Assembly (NCBI GenBank): GCA_030635865.1 | Contig: DAOVYA010000068.1 | Location: 1-7,273, forward strand | Direction of reading: 5' to 3' | DNA length: 7,273 bases | Source: Gammaproteobacteria bacterium | GTDB lineage: Bacteria; Pseudomonadota; Gammaproteobacteria; UBA9214 | Part shown: positions 1 to 5,762 of the stretch, one piece after another | Numbering within the stretch: position 1 is the first letter of the stretch | Layout of the letters: each line of letters opens with the position of its first letter | Program-made: the position numbers and the translations under genes | The notes under the pieces: model-generated | Told to the model about the DNA's origin: nothing | Seen by the model: the letters and a program-made list of their open reading frames with translations, nothing else | Database searches by the model: none

Positions 1-87
1 GCATTCTTCTACGTACAGCCGATGCCCTTCCGATACCGGAATGGTAAGTGTCTGGTAGGGCTCAATCGGCGGAAACAGCGTTTGCAT
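1..87 (-). CDS. pip: Proline iminopeptidase (prolyl aminopeptidase), 5' end only
   Basis: Only the first 29 codons are present; the gene continues past the left edge. The start reads MQTLFPPIEPYQTL, followed by a segment ending EGHRLYVEEC. This matches the conserved N-terminus of alpha/beta-hydrolase fold proline iminopeptidases, which begin with a LYPPIEPY-type motif followed by a GHRIYWEE-like strand. The family releases N-terminal proline from peptides in the cytoplasm and is usually a little over 300 residues. The catalytic Ser, Asp and His lie outside the window, so activity cannot be judged. The ATG has no strong Shine-Dalgarno upstream. The gene lies downstream of the dsrE2 terminator in the same orientation, so it probably has its own promoter within 88-208, although I could not identify one. 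The call rests on a short but characteristic stretch. Confidence 0.75.
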   Translation of the reverse strand, partial: MQTLFPPIEPYQTLTIPVSEGHRLYVEEC

Positions 88-152
88 ATGAATAGCTTAC
101 ATGGGTTGTTCGCATGCTGTTCCCGTCATCCTTTTTAACTGCGTGGCAGCGT

Positions 153-207
153 GTAGGCGTCGCTCCCGGCATCCATGCCTCCCGCGACGTACCTACGTCC
201 ATGTAGG
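153..207. repeat. Nested palindromic (REP-like) extragenic element
   Basis: Several inverted repeats are packed into 55 bases. GTAGGCGTCGC (153-163) pairs with GCGACG (184-189) plus CCTAC (192-196), with two unpaired bases between the last two. Inside that lies a perfect GGCAT-CC-ATGCC hairpin (168-179). CCTAC (192-196) can instead pair with GTAGG (203-207) across a 6-base loop. The outer and right-hand hairpins are therefore mutually exclusive. The position, between a terminator and the next gene, and the architecture resemble repetitive extragenic palindromes of gammaproteobacteria. I see no second copy in this window, so its repetitive nature is inferred. Confidence 0.45.
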
Positions 208-208
208 C

Positions 209-240
209 AAAAAAAGAAGGGCGTGCAAAGCACGCCCTTC
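209..240 (-). terminator. Rho-independent terminator after dsrE2
   Basis: GAAGGGCGTGC (216-226) and GCACGCCCTTC (230-240) form a perfect 11-bp stem around a 3-base loop. On the minus strand the stem is followed by seven T residues (209-215 on the plus strand are all A). It starts 43 bases beyond the dsrE2 stop codon, the right distance and orientation to end that transcript. There is no T-run on the plus-strand side, so it is directional. Confidence 0.93.
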
Positions 241-282
241 ATATATTGCAATACTCCGGATTACCGGACTGCGAAACCCCGA

Positions 283-897
283 TCAGATAAACAGACAGAC
301 ATCGGATTTCCGCGCTATCGGCAGGAACGATGCTGCGCCAACATAATCGGTGACTTCAGGGATAAACTCGCTGGGCTCGAAACCAAAGACGTCAACGGTC
401 ATCTGGCAAGCCACCATTTTTACATCGGCCTCCAGGCACAGTTCGCGCAATTCCTCGATCGTAGCCACACCCTTGTTCTTGAAGGTCTTCTTCATCAGGC
501 CAGTGGCTACATTCTCAAAACCGGGTATACCCGCCATCAGCAGGTTTGGCATGGGCCAATCAAAGTCCTGGAACCATTGCGGACCAAACGGCATTTTCAT
601 CGGCATGGCCGGGTTGCCCAGCCCGCTGACCTTTGCACCAAGCTTTTTCTTCAGCAGTAACAAACCATAGAAGGTAAAAAAGATATCCACCTCCCATCCG
701 AGGGCGGCAGCAGTCGATGCCAGAATAAACGGCGGATAGGCCCAGTCCAGTGTGCCCTTGGTGGCGATGATGGACATGGAGGGGGTTTTGGAAGTTTCAA
801 TTTCTTCAAGTTTTTTCGGTAAAAGCTCATCCAGCTTTTTATCCAGCCACGCATCCAGTTGTGCATTACCCTGAACATTCTCTGCTGTCGTTGACAT
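283..897 (-). CDS. dsrE2: DsrE2-type DsrE/DsrF-like sulfur carrier protein
   Basis: A 204-residue protein of the DsrE/DsrF/DrsH-like family, close to the usual length for DsrE2-type members. The N-terminal ~35 residues are charged and probably helical (KKLDELLPKKLEEIE). The core then begins with SIIATKGTLDWAYPPFILAS (42-61), the conserved opening of this group. Two hydrophobic stretches follow (about 56-66 and 72-82), ahead of a Met/Pro-rich loop (95-118, with PAMPMKMPFG). C154 and C164, ten residues apart, sit in the segment ending VACQMTVDVFG (162-172). C164 matches the conserved family cysteine that carries persulfide or thiosulfonate; C154 may be its partner. C201 lies near the C-terminus. 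Family members pass sulfane sulfur between rhodanese, TusA and sulfur-oxidation enzymes (rhd-tusA-dsrE2 modules), and a rhodanese lies just upstream here. No tusA or hdr gene is visible. A good AGGAG precedes the ATG. Confidence 0.87.
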   Translation of the reverse strand: MSTTAENVQGNAQLDAWLDKKLDELLPKKLEEIETSKTPSMSIIATKGTLDWAYPPFILASTAAALGWEVDIFFTFYGLLLLKKKLGAKVSGLGNPAMPMKMPFGPQWFQDFDWPMPNLLMAGIPGFENVATGLMKKTFKNKGVATIEELRELCLEADVKMVACQMTVDVFGFEPSEFIPEVTDYVGAASFLPIARKSDVCLFI

Positions 898-905
898 ACT
901 TTATT

Positions 906-910
906 CTCCT
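906..910 (-). promoter_or_regulatory. Ribosome binding site of dsrE2
   Basis: On the minus strand AGGAG lies 8 bases before the ATG at 897. It supports this start over the upstream ATG at 935, which is in another frame. Confidence 0.75.
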
Positions 911-1087
911 CGCAAAAGACACCCCGCAACATCAAGGACGTCGAAGAATGCTTGGTTTGATTTTATACAGACGGAAATATCCGCCGTATGCTCACAACCC
1001 TTTGAACTGTACTGTACTGAAAATTATTCAGATCCTAAATTAACCAACACAGTAATGGGGTATTAATTATACGCATATGCATATTTC

Positions 1088-1116
1088 ATTATATTCTCTG
1101 CCTTTAGGGGGGTCAA
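1088..1116 (-). promoter_or_regulatory. Near-consensus sigma70 promoter for dsrE2
   Basis: On the minus strand TTGACC (1116-1111) and TATAAT (1093-1088) are separated by exactly 17 bases: 5 of 6 and 6 of 6 matches to the -35 and -10 consensus. The promoter starts 9 bases beyond the rhodanese stop codon. The predicted start of transcription is near 1081, giving a leader of about 184 nt before the dsrE2 ATG. A perfect 10-bp palindrome, ATATGCATAT (1075-1084), overlaps the predicted start site and is a candidate repressor site. A second TATAAT at 1066-1071 (minus) has no good -35 partner. Confidence 0.65.
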
Positions 1117-1124
1117 TTTGGATG

Positions 1125-1550
1125 CTAGCACTGCTCCCAGGGTAAGCCATGGTAACGCCAGCCCCCGCGCGTACTCCGGTGGTGTGACTCATCCAGTTCA
1201 CCCTCGAACCCCTCTTCTACGTTATACACCTCCGTAAATCCACTTTCTATCAATAACTTACCTGCCTCCAGCGAGCGCTTGCCACTGCGGCAAATCAGGA
1301 TAACGGGGGCATCGCCAGTATGCACCCCTGTCCCGATCCCGCCGAGCATCAGCTTGCGCACTTCGGTAACAAAATTCTCATTGACGGTCCAGTCCGGCGC
1401 ATCGATCCAGGGAACATGGACGCTGCCCTGTGGATGGCCGACAAACAGGTACTCCATGCTGGAGCGCACATCAATAATCACAACCCTTTGATTATTCTGT
1501 GCAAATTCCCACGCTTGCTTGGGCGAAAAAGATTTTACCTCGCAGTTCAT
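1125..1550 (-). CDS. Single-domain rhodanese-like sulfurtransferase
   Basis: A 141-residue single rhodanese domain. IIDVRS (25-30) followed by EYLFVGHPQGSVHVPW (33-48) are the CH2-type rhodanese signatures. The active-site loop CRSGKRS (87-93) supplies catalytic C87, which forms a persulfide, with two basic residues to bind the anionic sulfur donor. The tail, GGWRYHGLPWEQC, ends in an additional cysteine (C141); the GLPWEQ-type tail is one I associate with rhodaneses of sulfur-oxidising bacteria. No signal peptide is seen, so it is cytoplasmic. It probably hands sulfur to a carrier such as the neighbouring DsrE2, directly or through TusA encoded elsewhere. I chose the ATG at 1550 because AGGAGGAGG precedes it by 5 bases. 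An in-frame ATG at 1658 would add 36 residues without rhodanese character. Confidence 0.9.
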   Translation of the reverse strand: MNCEVKSFSPKQAWEFAQNNQRVVIIDVRSSMEYLFVGHPQGSVHVPWIDAPDWTVNENFVTEVRKLMLGGIGTGVHTGDAPVILICRSGKRSLEAGKLLIESGFTEVYNVEEGFEGELDESHHRSTRGGWRYHGLPWEQC

Positions 1551-1555
1551 GCTTT

Positions 1556-1564
1556 CCTCCTCCT
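1556..1564 (-). promoter_or_regulatory. Strong Shine-Dalgarno that fixes the rhodanese start
   Basis: On the minus strand AGGAGGAGG lies 5 bases before the ATG at 1550. It decides for this start over the in-frame ATG at 1658 and predicts strong translation. Confidence 0.85.
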
Positions 1565-1859
1565 GGTTCGTGCGGTTGCCACCACAGGCCGGCACCCCGC
1601 CATTCTCCTGCCAAGTGGTCACCGAGGCAAATACCCCGCCGGGCAACGCCCCGTGCAAACCCTTGAGCAGAGACTAACACTGGCATGTGTGATGGATAAA
1701 TGAAATCATATGGCCAATTTTCCGTAAGTGGCTGATTTTGATCGCTCACATGATCAGAGACACCTTTGAGGTAGGGAAATCCAGACATATAACCGGATAA
1801 AAGGGGAAAGATAGCAATATACACCACAGCCCAGGATTTAACTGGCATTTATGCTATGT

Positions 1860-1941
1860 AATTTCCCACTTTTGGTTATTAATATATAATGTGTAATTTA
1901 TTGTAAATATATTGCAATAACACGGTTATAAGTGGGAATTT
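1860..1941. repeat. Long-spaced inverted repeat around the acyltransferase promoter region
   Basis: AATTTCCCACTT (1860-1871) is matched by the reverse complement of AAGTGGGAATTT (1930-1941) at 11 of 12 positions, including a perfect TTCCCACTT core. The arms are about 58 bases apart and the intervening DNA is very AT-rich. The left arm overlaps the candidate -35 box and the right arm lies just before the start codon, as expected for paired operator sites or a DNA loop. It could also be a coincidental or folded leader structure. Confidence 0.4.
1863..1890 (+). promoter_or_regulatory. Candidate sigma70 promoter for the acyltransferase gene
   Basis: TTCCCA (1863-1868, 4 of 6 to the -35 consensus) and a perfect TATAAT (1885-1890) are separated by 16 bases. 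Transcription would begin near 1897, about 62 nt before the ATG. In such AT-rich DNA a TATAAT can arise by chance, so this is tentative. Confidence 0.4.
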
Positions 1942-1958
1942 AAATATACCTGTCCGAT

Positions 1959-2837
1959 ATGAAAGTCATTGTTGTAAAAATTATCCTCTACATCAGTGCA
2001 TACCTGCCCTTGCCGGTCTCCCATGGCCTTGGTTTTCTTACCGGCTGGGGCCTATTCCTGTTTCCGAGCCACTCCCGGCGCATCACCCGGTTCAATATTG
2101 GCCTGTGCTTCCCGGCACTCAGCGCCGGTGAGCAGCGTAAACTGGTACGCAAAAGCCTTATCGAAATGAGCAAAACGATTTTTGAGGCGGGTGCCCTGTG
2201 GCTTCGGCCTGGAAGGAATGCCCTGCGGCTGATAAAAAAAGTTCAAGGCAGCGAACTGGTTGATACGGCGCTGGCGGCAGGCAAGGGCGTTATTCTCGCC
2301 ACGCCTCACCAGGGAGCATGGGAAGCGGCAGGCCTGTATTGCGCCGCCCACTTCGGGATTAGCTGTCTTTACAAACCGCTTAAAATGCAACAGCTCGACG
2401 CCCTGGTAACCAGGGCCCGCGGCAGAATGGGTGGTCATCATGTACCTGCAAACGCAGGTGGGGTACGCATACTCTACAAAACCCTCAAACAGGGTGATGC
2501 CGTCGCCATGCTGCCAGACCAGGAGCCCCTCGCAGGTACCGGTGTGTTTGCACCGTTCTTCGGCATCCCGGCTTACAGCATGGTATTTCTTGGCCGACTG
2601 GCCGCAAAATCCGGGGCACCCATCATATTTACCTGGTGCGAACGCCTCTCATGGGGCCGTGGCTATCACCTGCATTTCAGGCAGACACCGGCCAGTGCGC
2701 ATTCAGCGGACACACTGGAGGCCACCAGTGCAAACAACCTGGTCGTCGAAGACTGTATACGCACCAACCCTGCTCAATACCAGTGGAGCTACCGACGTTT
2801 CCGCAGACGCCCGGAAGGAGAGCAGGAATATTATTAA
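1959..2837 (+). CDS. LpxL/HtrB-family lipid A (lysophospholipid) acyltransferase
   Basis: A 292-residue protein, close to the roughly 300 residues usual for LpxL/LpxM-type late acyltransferases. These transfer an acyl chain from acyl-ACP to a lipid A precursor at the inner face of the cytoplasmic membrane. The N-terminus has a hydrophobic anchor (about 1-36, with LPLPVSHGLGFLTGW), then RRITRFNIGLCFPALS, the typical segment before the catalytic domain. The catalytic HX4E motif is H117-Q-G-A-W-E122. LPDQ (185-188) and the PFFG block (199-202) are further family signatures, and NPAQYQWSYRRFRRRPEGE (270-288) is the standard C-terminal end. No strong Shine-Dalgarno precedes the ATG, but the N-terminus aligns well from this residue. 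The gene stands alone on the plus strand and converges with trkH 9 bp away. Which acyl position it modifies, or whether it acts on another lysolipid, cannot be told from sequence, so no symbol is given. Confidence 0.86.
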   Translation: MKVIVVKIILYISAYLPLPVSHGLGFLTGWGLFLFPSHSRRITRFNIGLCFPALSAGEQRKLVRKSLIEMSKTIFEAGALWLRPGRNALRLIKKVQGSELVDTALAAGKGVILATPHQGAWEAAGLYCAAHFGISCLYKPLKMQQLDALVTRARGRMGGHHVPANAGGVRILYKTLKQGDAVAMLPDQEPLAGTGVFAPFFGIPAYSMVFLGRLAAKSGAPIIFTWCERLSWGRGYHLHFRQTPASAHSADTLEATSANNLVVEDCIRTNPAQYQWSYRRFRRRPEGEQEYY

Positions 2838-2846
2838 CAGAACAGG

Positions 2847-4298
2847 CTAGCGCCTCCAGAAAGCAGGGCTAAGCAGGATCAGCAGGGTGAAAATCTCCAA
2901 TCGCCCGAGCATCATGGTAAAGGAAAGCACCCACTTTGCAGGATCATTGATATCCACATAGTTGGCGCCAACTCCGGCCAGCCCGGGGCCGAGATTGTTT
3001 ATGCAGGCGGCCACTGCCGAGAATGCAGTAACCTGGTCCAGGCCGGTCGCCATGAGCAACAGCATGATAACGACGAAACTACCGACATAGGCCGCAAAAA
3101 ACCCCCACACGGCATCAATAATACGGTCCGGCATGGGCTTGGAACCCACCTTGACCGTGATTTGCGCATTGGGATGTATCAGGCGCACGGTCTCTCGGTG
3201 GCCCTGTTTAACCAGCAACAGGAAACGAATGACCTTCATACCGCCACCGGTAGAGCCTGCACAACCACCGATGAAACTGGCAAACAGCAGCATGACCGGC
3301 AGGAATCCTGGCCAGATAAAATAATCTGCCGTGGTAAATCCGGTGGTTGTGCCAATAGAAACAGCCTGGAACAATCCGGCGTGCAGGGCATCACTGAAGA
3401 AGATAAAGGTGTCTGTGTAATACAGGTAGCCGGCAGTTAATGCCGTCACCAGAAATAATATTGCAAGGTAGGCCCTGACCTCGCTGTCAAACAGGTAGTG
3501 TTTCAGGCTCAACGAGCGCCATGCCATAAAGTGCAACGCAAAATTCATCCCGGCCAGCAACATGAACACCACGGCTACCAGCTCGATGGCGGAACTCTGG
3601 AAATGCCCGATGCTGTGGTCATGCGTGGAGAAACCGCCTATCGCAACGGTTGAAAAACTGTGGCTGATGGCATCAAAGCCGCTCATTCCGGCCATCCAGT
3701 AACTCACCCCGCAGGCAACAGTAAGTCCTAAATAGATATACCAGAGCGCCTTGGCCGTTTCAGTAATGCGCGGCGTCAACTTGGCATCCTTGAGTGGTCC
3801 CGGCGTCTCGGCACGGTAAAGCTGCATGCCACCAACACCCAGCATCGGCATAATCGCCACCGCCAGTACGATGATGCCCATGCCGCCCAGCCACTGTAGT
3901 TGCTGGCGGTAGTAAAGTATGGATTTCGGCAAATCATCCAGGCCGGTTATAACCGTAGCGCCCGTGGTAGTAAGCCCTGAAAAAGACTCGAATATGGCAT
4001 CCGTCACCGACAATTCCAGGTGATCTGCCAGCACAAATGGCACTGCACCTGCGAGACCCAGCACAAACCAGAACAACACCACAATCAGGAAACCATCGCG
4101 TACCCGCAAGTCATCCCTGTAACGGCTGGCAGGCAGCCACAGCAGGAAACCCAGCAGCAACACCATAAACATAGCTGTCAAAAAAACCTGGATCTGGCCA
4201 TCCTGATACAGCCAGGCCACTGCGGAAGGCGGCAATAATGTAGCGCTGAAGATCATCAGAAACATCCCGAGCAGGCGCTGAATGGTGAGAAAATGCAT
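2847..4298 (-). CDS. trkH: Trk potassium uptake channel subunit TrkH
   Basis: A 483-residue polytopic inner-membrane protein matching TrkH in length and in its MHF start. It forms the potassium-selective pore of the Trk uptake system. The four pore-loop repeats are visible: TTTGAT (110-115), TVAIGGFST (217-225), TTTGFTT (317-323) and INNLGPG (433-439). Each carries the selectivity-filter glycine (G113, G221 or G222, G320, G437). The cytosolic linker ends with the glycine-rich GCAGSTGGGMKVIR segment (345-358), part of the conserved gating loop region. The start lies 32 bases after the trkA stop without a clear Shine-Dalgarno, so expression probably depends on the trkA transcript. The 3' end faces the acyltransferase gene 9 bp away, with no terminator seen between them. 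Confidence 0.96.
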   Translation of the reverse strand: MHFLTIQRLLGMFLMIFSATLLPPSAVAWLYQDGQIQVFLTAMFMVLLLGFLLWLPASRYRDDLRVRDGFLIVVLFWFVLGLAGAVPFVLADHLELSVTDAIFESFSGLTTTGATVITGLDDLPKSILYYRQQLQWLGGMGIIVLAVAIMPMLGVGGMQLYRAETPGPLKDAKLTPRITETAKALWYIYLGLTVACGVSYWMAGMSGFDAISHSFSTVAIGGFSTHDHSIGHFQSSAIELVAVVFMLLAGMNFALHFMAWRSLSLKHYLFDSEVRAYLAILFLVTALTAGYLYYTDTFIFFSDALHAGLFQAVSIGTTTGFTTADYFIWPGFLPVMLLFASFIGGCAGSTGGGMKVIRFLLLVKQGHRETVRLIHPNAQITVKVGSKPMPDRIIDAVWGFFAAYVGSFVVIMLLLMATGLDQVTAFSAVAACINNLGPGLAGVGANYVDINDPAKWVLSFTMMLGRLEIFTLLILLSPAFWRR

Positions 4299-4330
4299 GA
4301 TTCAGGTGTACTGGCTAGGCGGCGCACATA

Positions 4331-5704
4331 TCAGAAAAAAGTAACCCCGACCTGGAACAGGCGCTCAACTGCCTGGATGCATTTCTTATCCGAGAGAAAC
4401 AGGATGACGTGGTCGTCACTCTCTATTACCGTATCATGATGCGCAATAATAACCTCTTCACCACGTACGATCGCGCCAATCGTGGTGCCCGGCGGTAATT
4501 TGATTTCCTCAATTGCACGCCCAACCACCCTGGAACTATCGCGGTCGCCATGTGCAACGGCCTCAATCGCTTCTGCCGCACCCCGTCGCAAAGAGTGGAC
4601 AACAACCACATCGCCGCGCCGGATATGTGTAAGCAGGCTGCCAATCGTTGCCTGCTGCGGTGATATTGCGACGTCAATGGTTTCACTCTGTACCAGGTCC
4701 ACGTAAGACGCCCGATTGATCAATGACATTACCTTGCGTGCACCGAGGCGCATGGCCAGCATGGCAGACAATATATTGGCTTCCTCGTCATTGGTAAGCG
4801 CACAAAAAACATCGGTGTTTTCGATATTCTCTTCCAGCAGCAACTCCTTGTCTGCTGCATCTCCCAGCAACACCATGGCCTTGTCGAGGTGCTCTGACAA
4901 GTGCCTGGCATGGTCTTCGTTGTGCTCGATAATCTTGACCTGGTACTGATTCTCGATCGCTGTGGCAAGCCGTGTCCCGATATTACCGCCACCCGCCAGG
5001 ATAACGCGCTTGACCTGTTTTTCTGTCTTGCGCATTTCACTCATTACAGCCCGAATATGCTTGCGGGCTGCCAGGAAAAATACCTCGTCATCAACCTCGA
5101 TGATCGTGTCACCACTCGGTGTAATCGGTTTACCCTGGCGGAAAATAGATGCCACGCGGGCATCGATTCCCGGCATATGTTTTTTCAGGTTGCTCAATTC
5201 ATGTCCGACCAGGGGTCCGCCATGATAAGTACGCACTGCCACCAGTTGTACCCGGCCACCCGCAAAATCCAGCACCTGCAATGCGCCAGGATGCTCAATC
5301 AGTCTTTCAATATAATCGGTGACCAGTTGTTCAGGGCTGATGAGTACGTCCACCGGCAAGGCTTCCTGCGCAAACAGGCGTGGATGATTCAGATATTCAA
5401 CTGAACGTACGCGGGCAATCTTGGTTGGTGTATGAAACAGGGTGTAGGCCACCTGGCAGGCGACCATATTGGTCTCGTCGCTGCCGGTCACCGCTATAAC
5501 CATATCGGCATCTTCACCTCCTGCATGCATCAAGGTTTCAGGATGCGAGGCATGGCCTCTCACAGTGCGAATATCAAATCGATCCTTCAAATCCTCGAGG
5601 ACGGCTTCGTCATTATCAACCACCGTGACATCATTCGCCTCACTGGCCAGATTGGCTGCGACAGATGCACCGACCCGGCCGGCGCCAAGAATAATAATCT
5701 TCAT
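4331..5704 (-). CDS. trkA: Trk system potassium transporter subunit TrkA
   Basis: A 457-residue cytoplasmic regulatory subunit with the usual duplicated RCK architecture. Each half is an N-terminal Rossmann domain plus a TrkA_C ligand-binding domain. The first dinucleotide-binding loop is GAGRVG (7-12) with D30 at the end of the second strand. The second is GGGNIG (238-243) with acidic E260 in the equivalent place. TrkA_C domains cover roughly 140-225 and 370-455. Length and both glycine loops match family norms, so it looks intact. TrkA binds NAD(H) and nucleotides and gates TrkH, encoded immediately downstream. The gene begins 58 bases after ntrX on the same strand, so cotranscription with the regulator is likely. 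No strong Shine-Dalgarno is visible before the ATG. Confidence 0.96.
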   Translation of the reverse strand: MKIIILGAGRVGASVAANLASEANDVTVVDNDEAVLEDLKDRFDIRTVRGHASHPETLMHAGGEDADMVIAVTGSDETNMVACQVAYTLFHTPTKIARVRSVEYLNHPRLFAQEALPVDVLISPEQLVTDYIERLIEHPGALQVLDFAGGRVQLVAVRTYHGGPLVGHELSNLKKHMPGIDARVASIFRQGKPITPSGDTIIEVDDEVFFLAARKHIRAVMSEMRKTEKQVKRVILAGGGNIGTRLATAIENQYQVKIIEHNEDHARHLSEHLDKAMVLLGDAADKELLLEENIENTDVFCALTNDEEANILSAMLAMRLGARKVMSLINRASYVDLVQSETIDVAISPQQATIGSLLTHIRRGDVVVVHSLRRGAAEAIEAVAHGDRDSSRVVGRAIEEIKLPPGTTIGAIVRGEEVIIAHHDTVIESDDHVILFLSDKKCIQAVERLFQVGVTFF

Positions 5705-5762
5705 TTAATTATGTGCCATTAACCGGTTTGGTTTTTACTGTGTAAAAGCGCGGCCTGCGCAG

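Larger units (their letters stand above)
1551..1958. other. 408-bp divergent intergenic region
   Basis: This stretch separates the divergent rhodanese and acyltransferase genes and should hold both promoters. The left part (to about 1700) has normal composition. The right part (about 1855-1950) is markedly AT-rich. Small symmetric sequences occur at 1732-1757 (CTGAT/ATCAG nested with TGATC/GATCA) and at 1811-1857 (ATAGCA/TGCTAT around a smaller GCC(C)AG/CTGGC hairpin). The inverted repeat and promoter near 1861-1941 are listed separately. A weak minus-strand promoter could be TTTACA-17-TATTAA within the AT-rich part, but it would give a leader of about 320 nt for the rhodanese. I see no convincing gene here. 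Confidence 0.6.

Noticed and set aside
651..935. A 94-codon minus-strand frame overlapping the dsrE2 start
   Set aside because: It is a shadow of dsrE2 in another frame, with a residue pattern (Trp/Arg/Pro-rich) unlike a real protein.
1551..1658. A 36-residue N-terminal extension of the rhodanese
   Set aside because: The internal ATG has a very strong, well-spaced Shine-Dalgarno and coincides with the start of rhodanese-like sequence.
1736..1756. FNR- or CRP-like binding site
   Set aside because: Neither the TTGAT-N4-ATCAA nor the TGTGA-N6-TCACA spacing is met; only a generic dyad remains.
1492..1848. A 118-codon minus-strand open frame with a hydrophobic N-terminus
   Set aside because: Its last third overlaps the rhodanese gene in another frame, it has no recognisable domain, and its composition looks non-coding.
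2052..2441. A 129-codon minus-strand frame opposite the acyltransferase gene
   Set aside because: It lies wholly antisense to a clear family member and shows no domain of its own.
4331..4360. T-run at the end of trkA as a terminator or slippage site
   Set aside because: The run falls inside the last codons, the nearest CCTG/CAGG stem is only 4 bp and too far away, and the TrkA C-terminus reads normally.
5705..5762. GCGC-5-GCGC hairpin followed by TTTT between ntrX and trkA, as a terminator
   Set aside because: The stem is only 4 bp and the T-run short, too weak to call, though some attenuation cannot be excluded.
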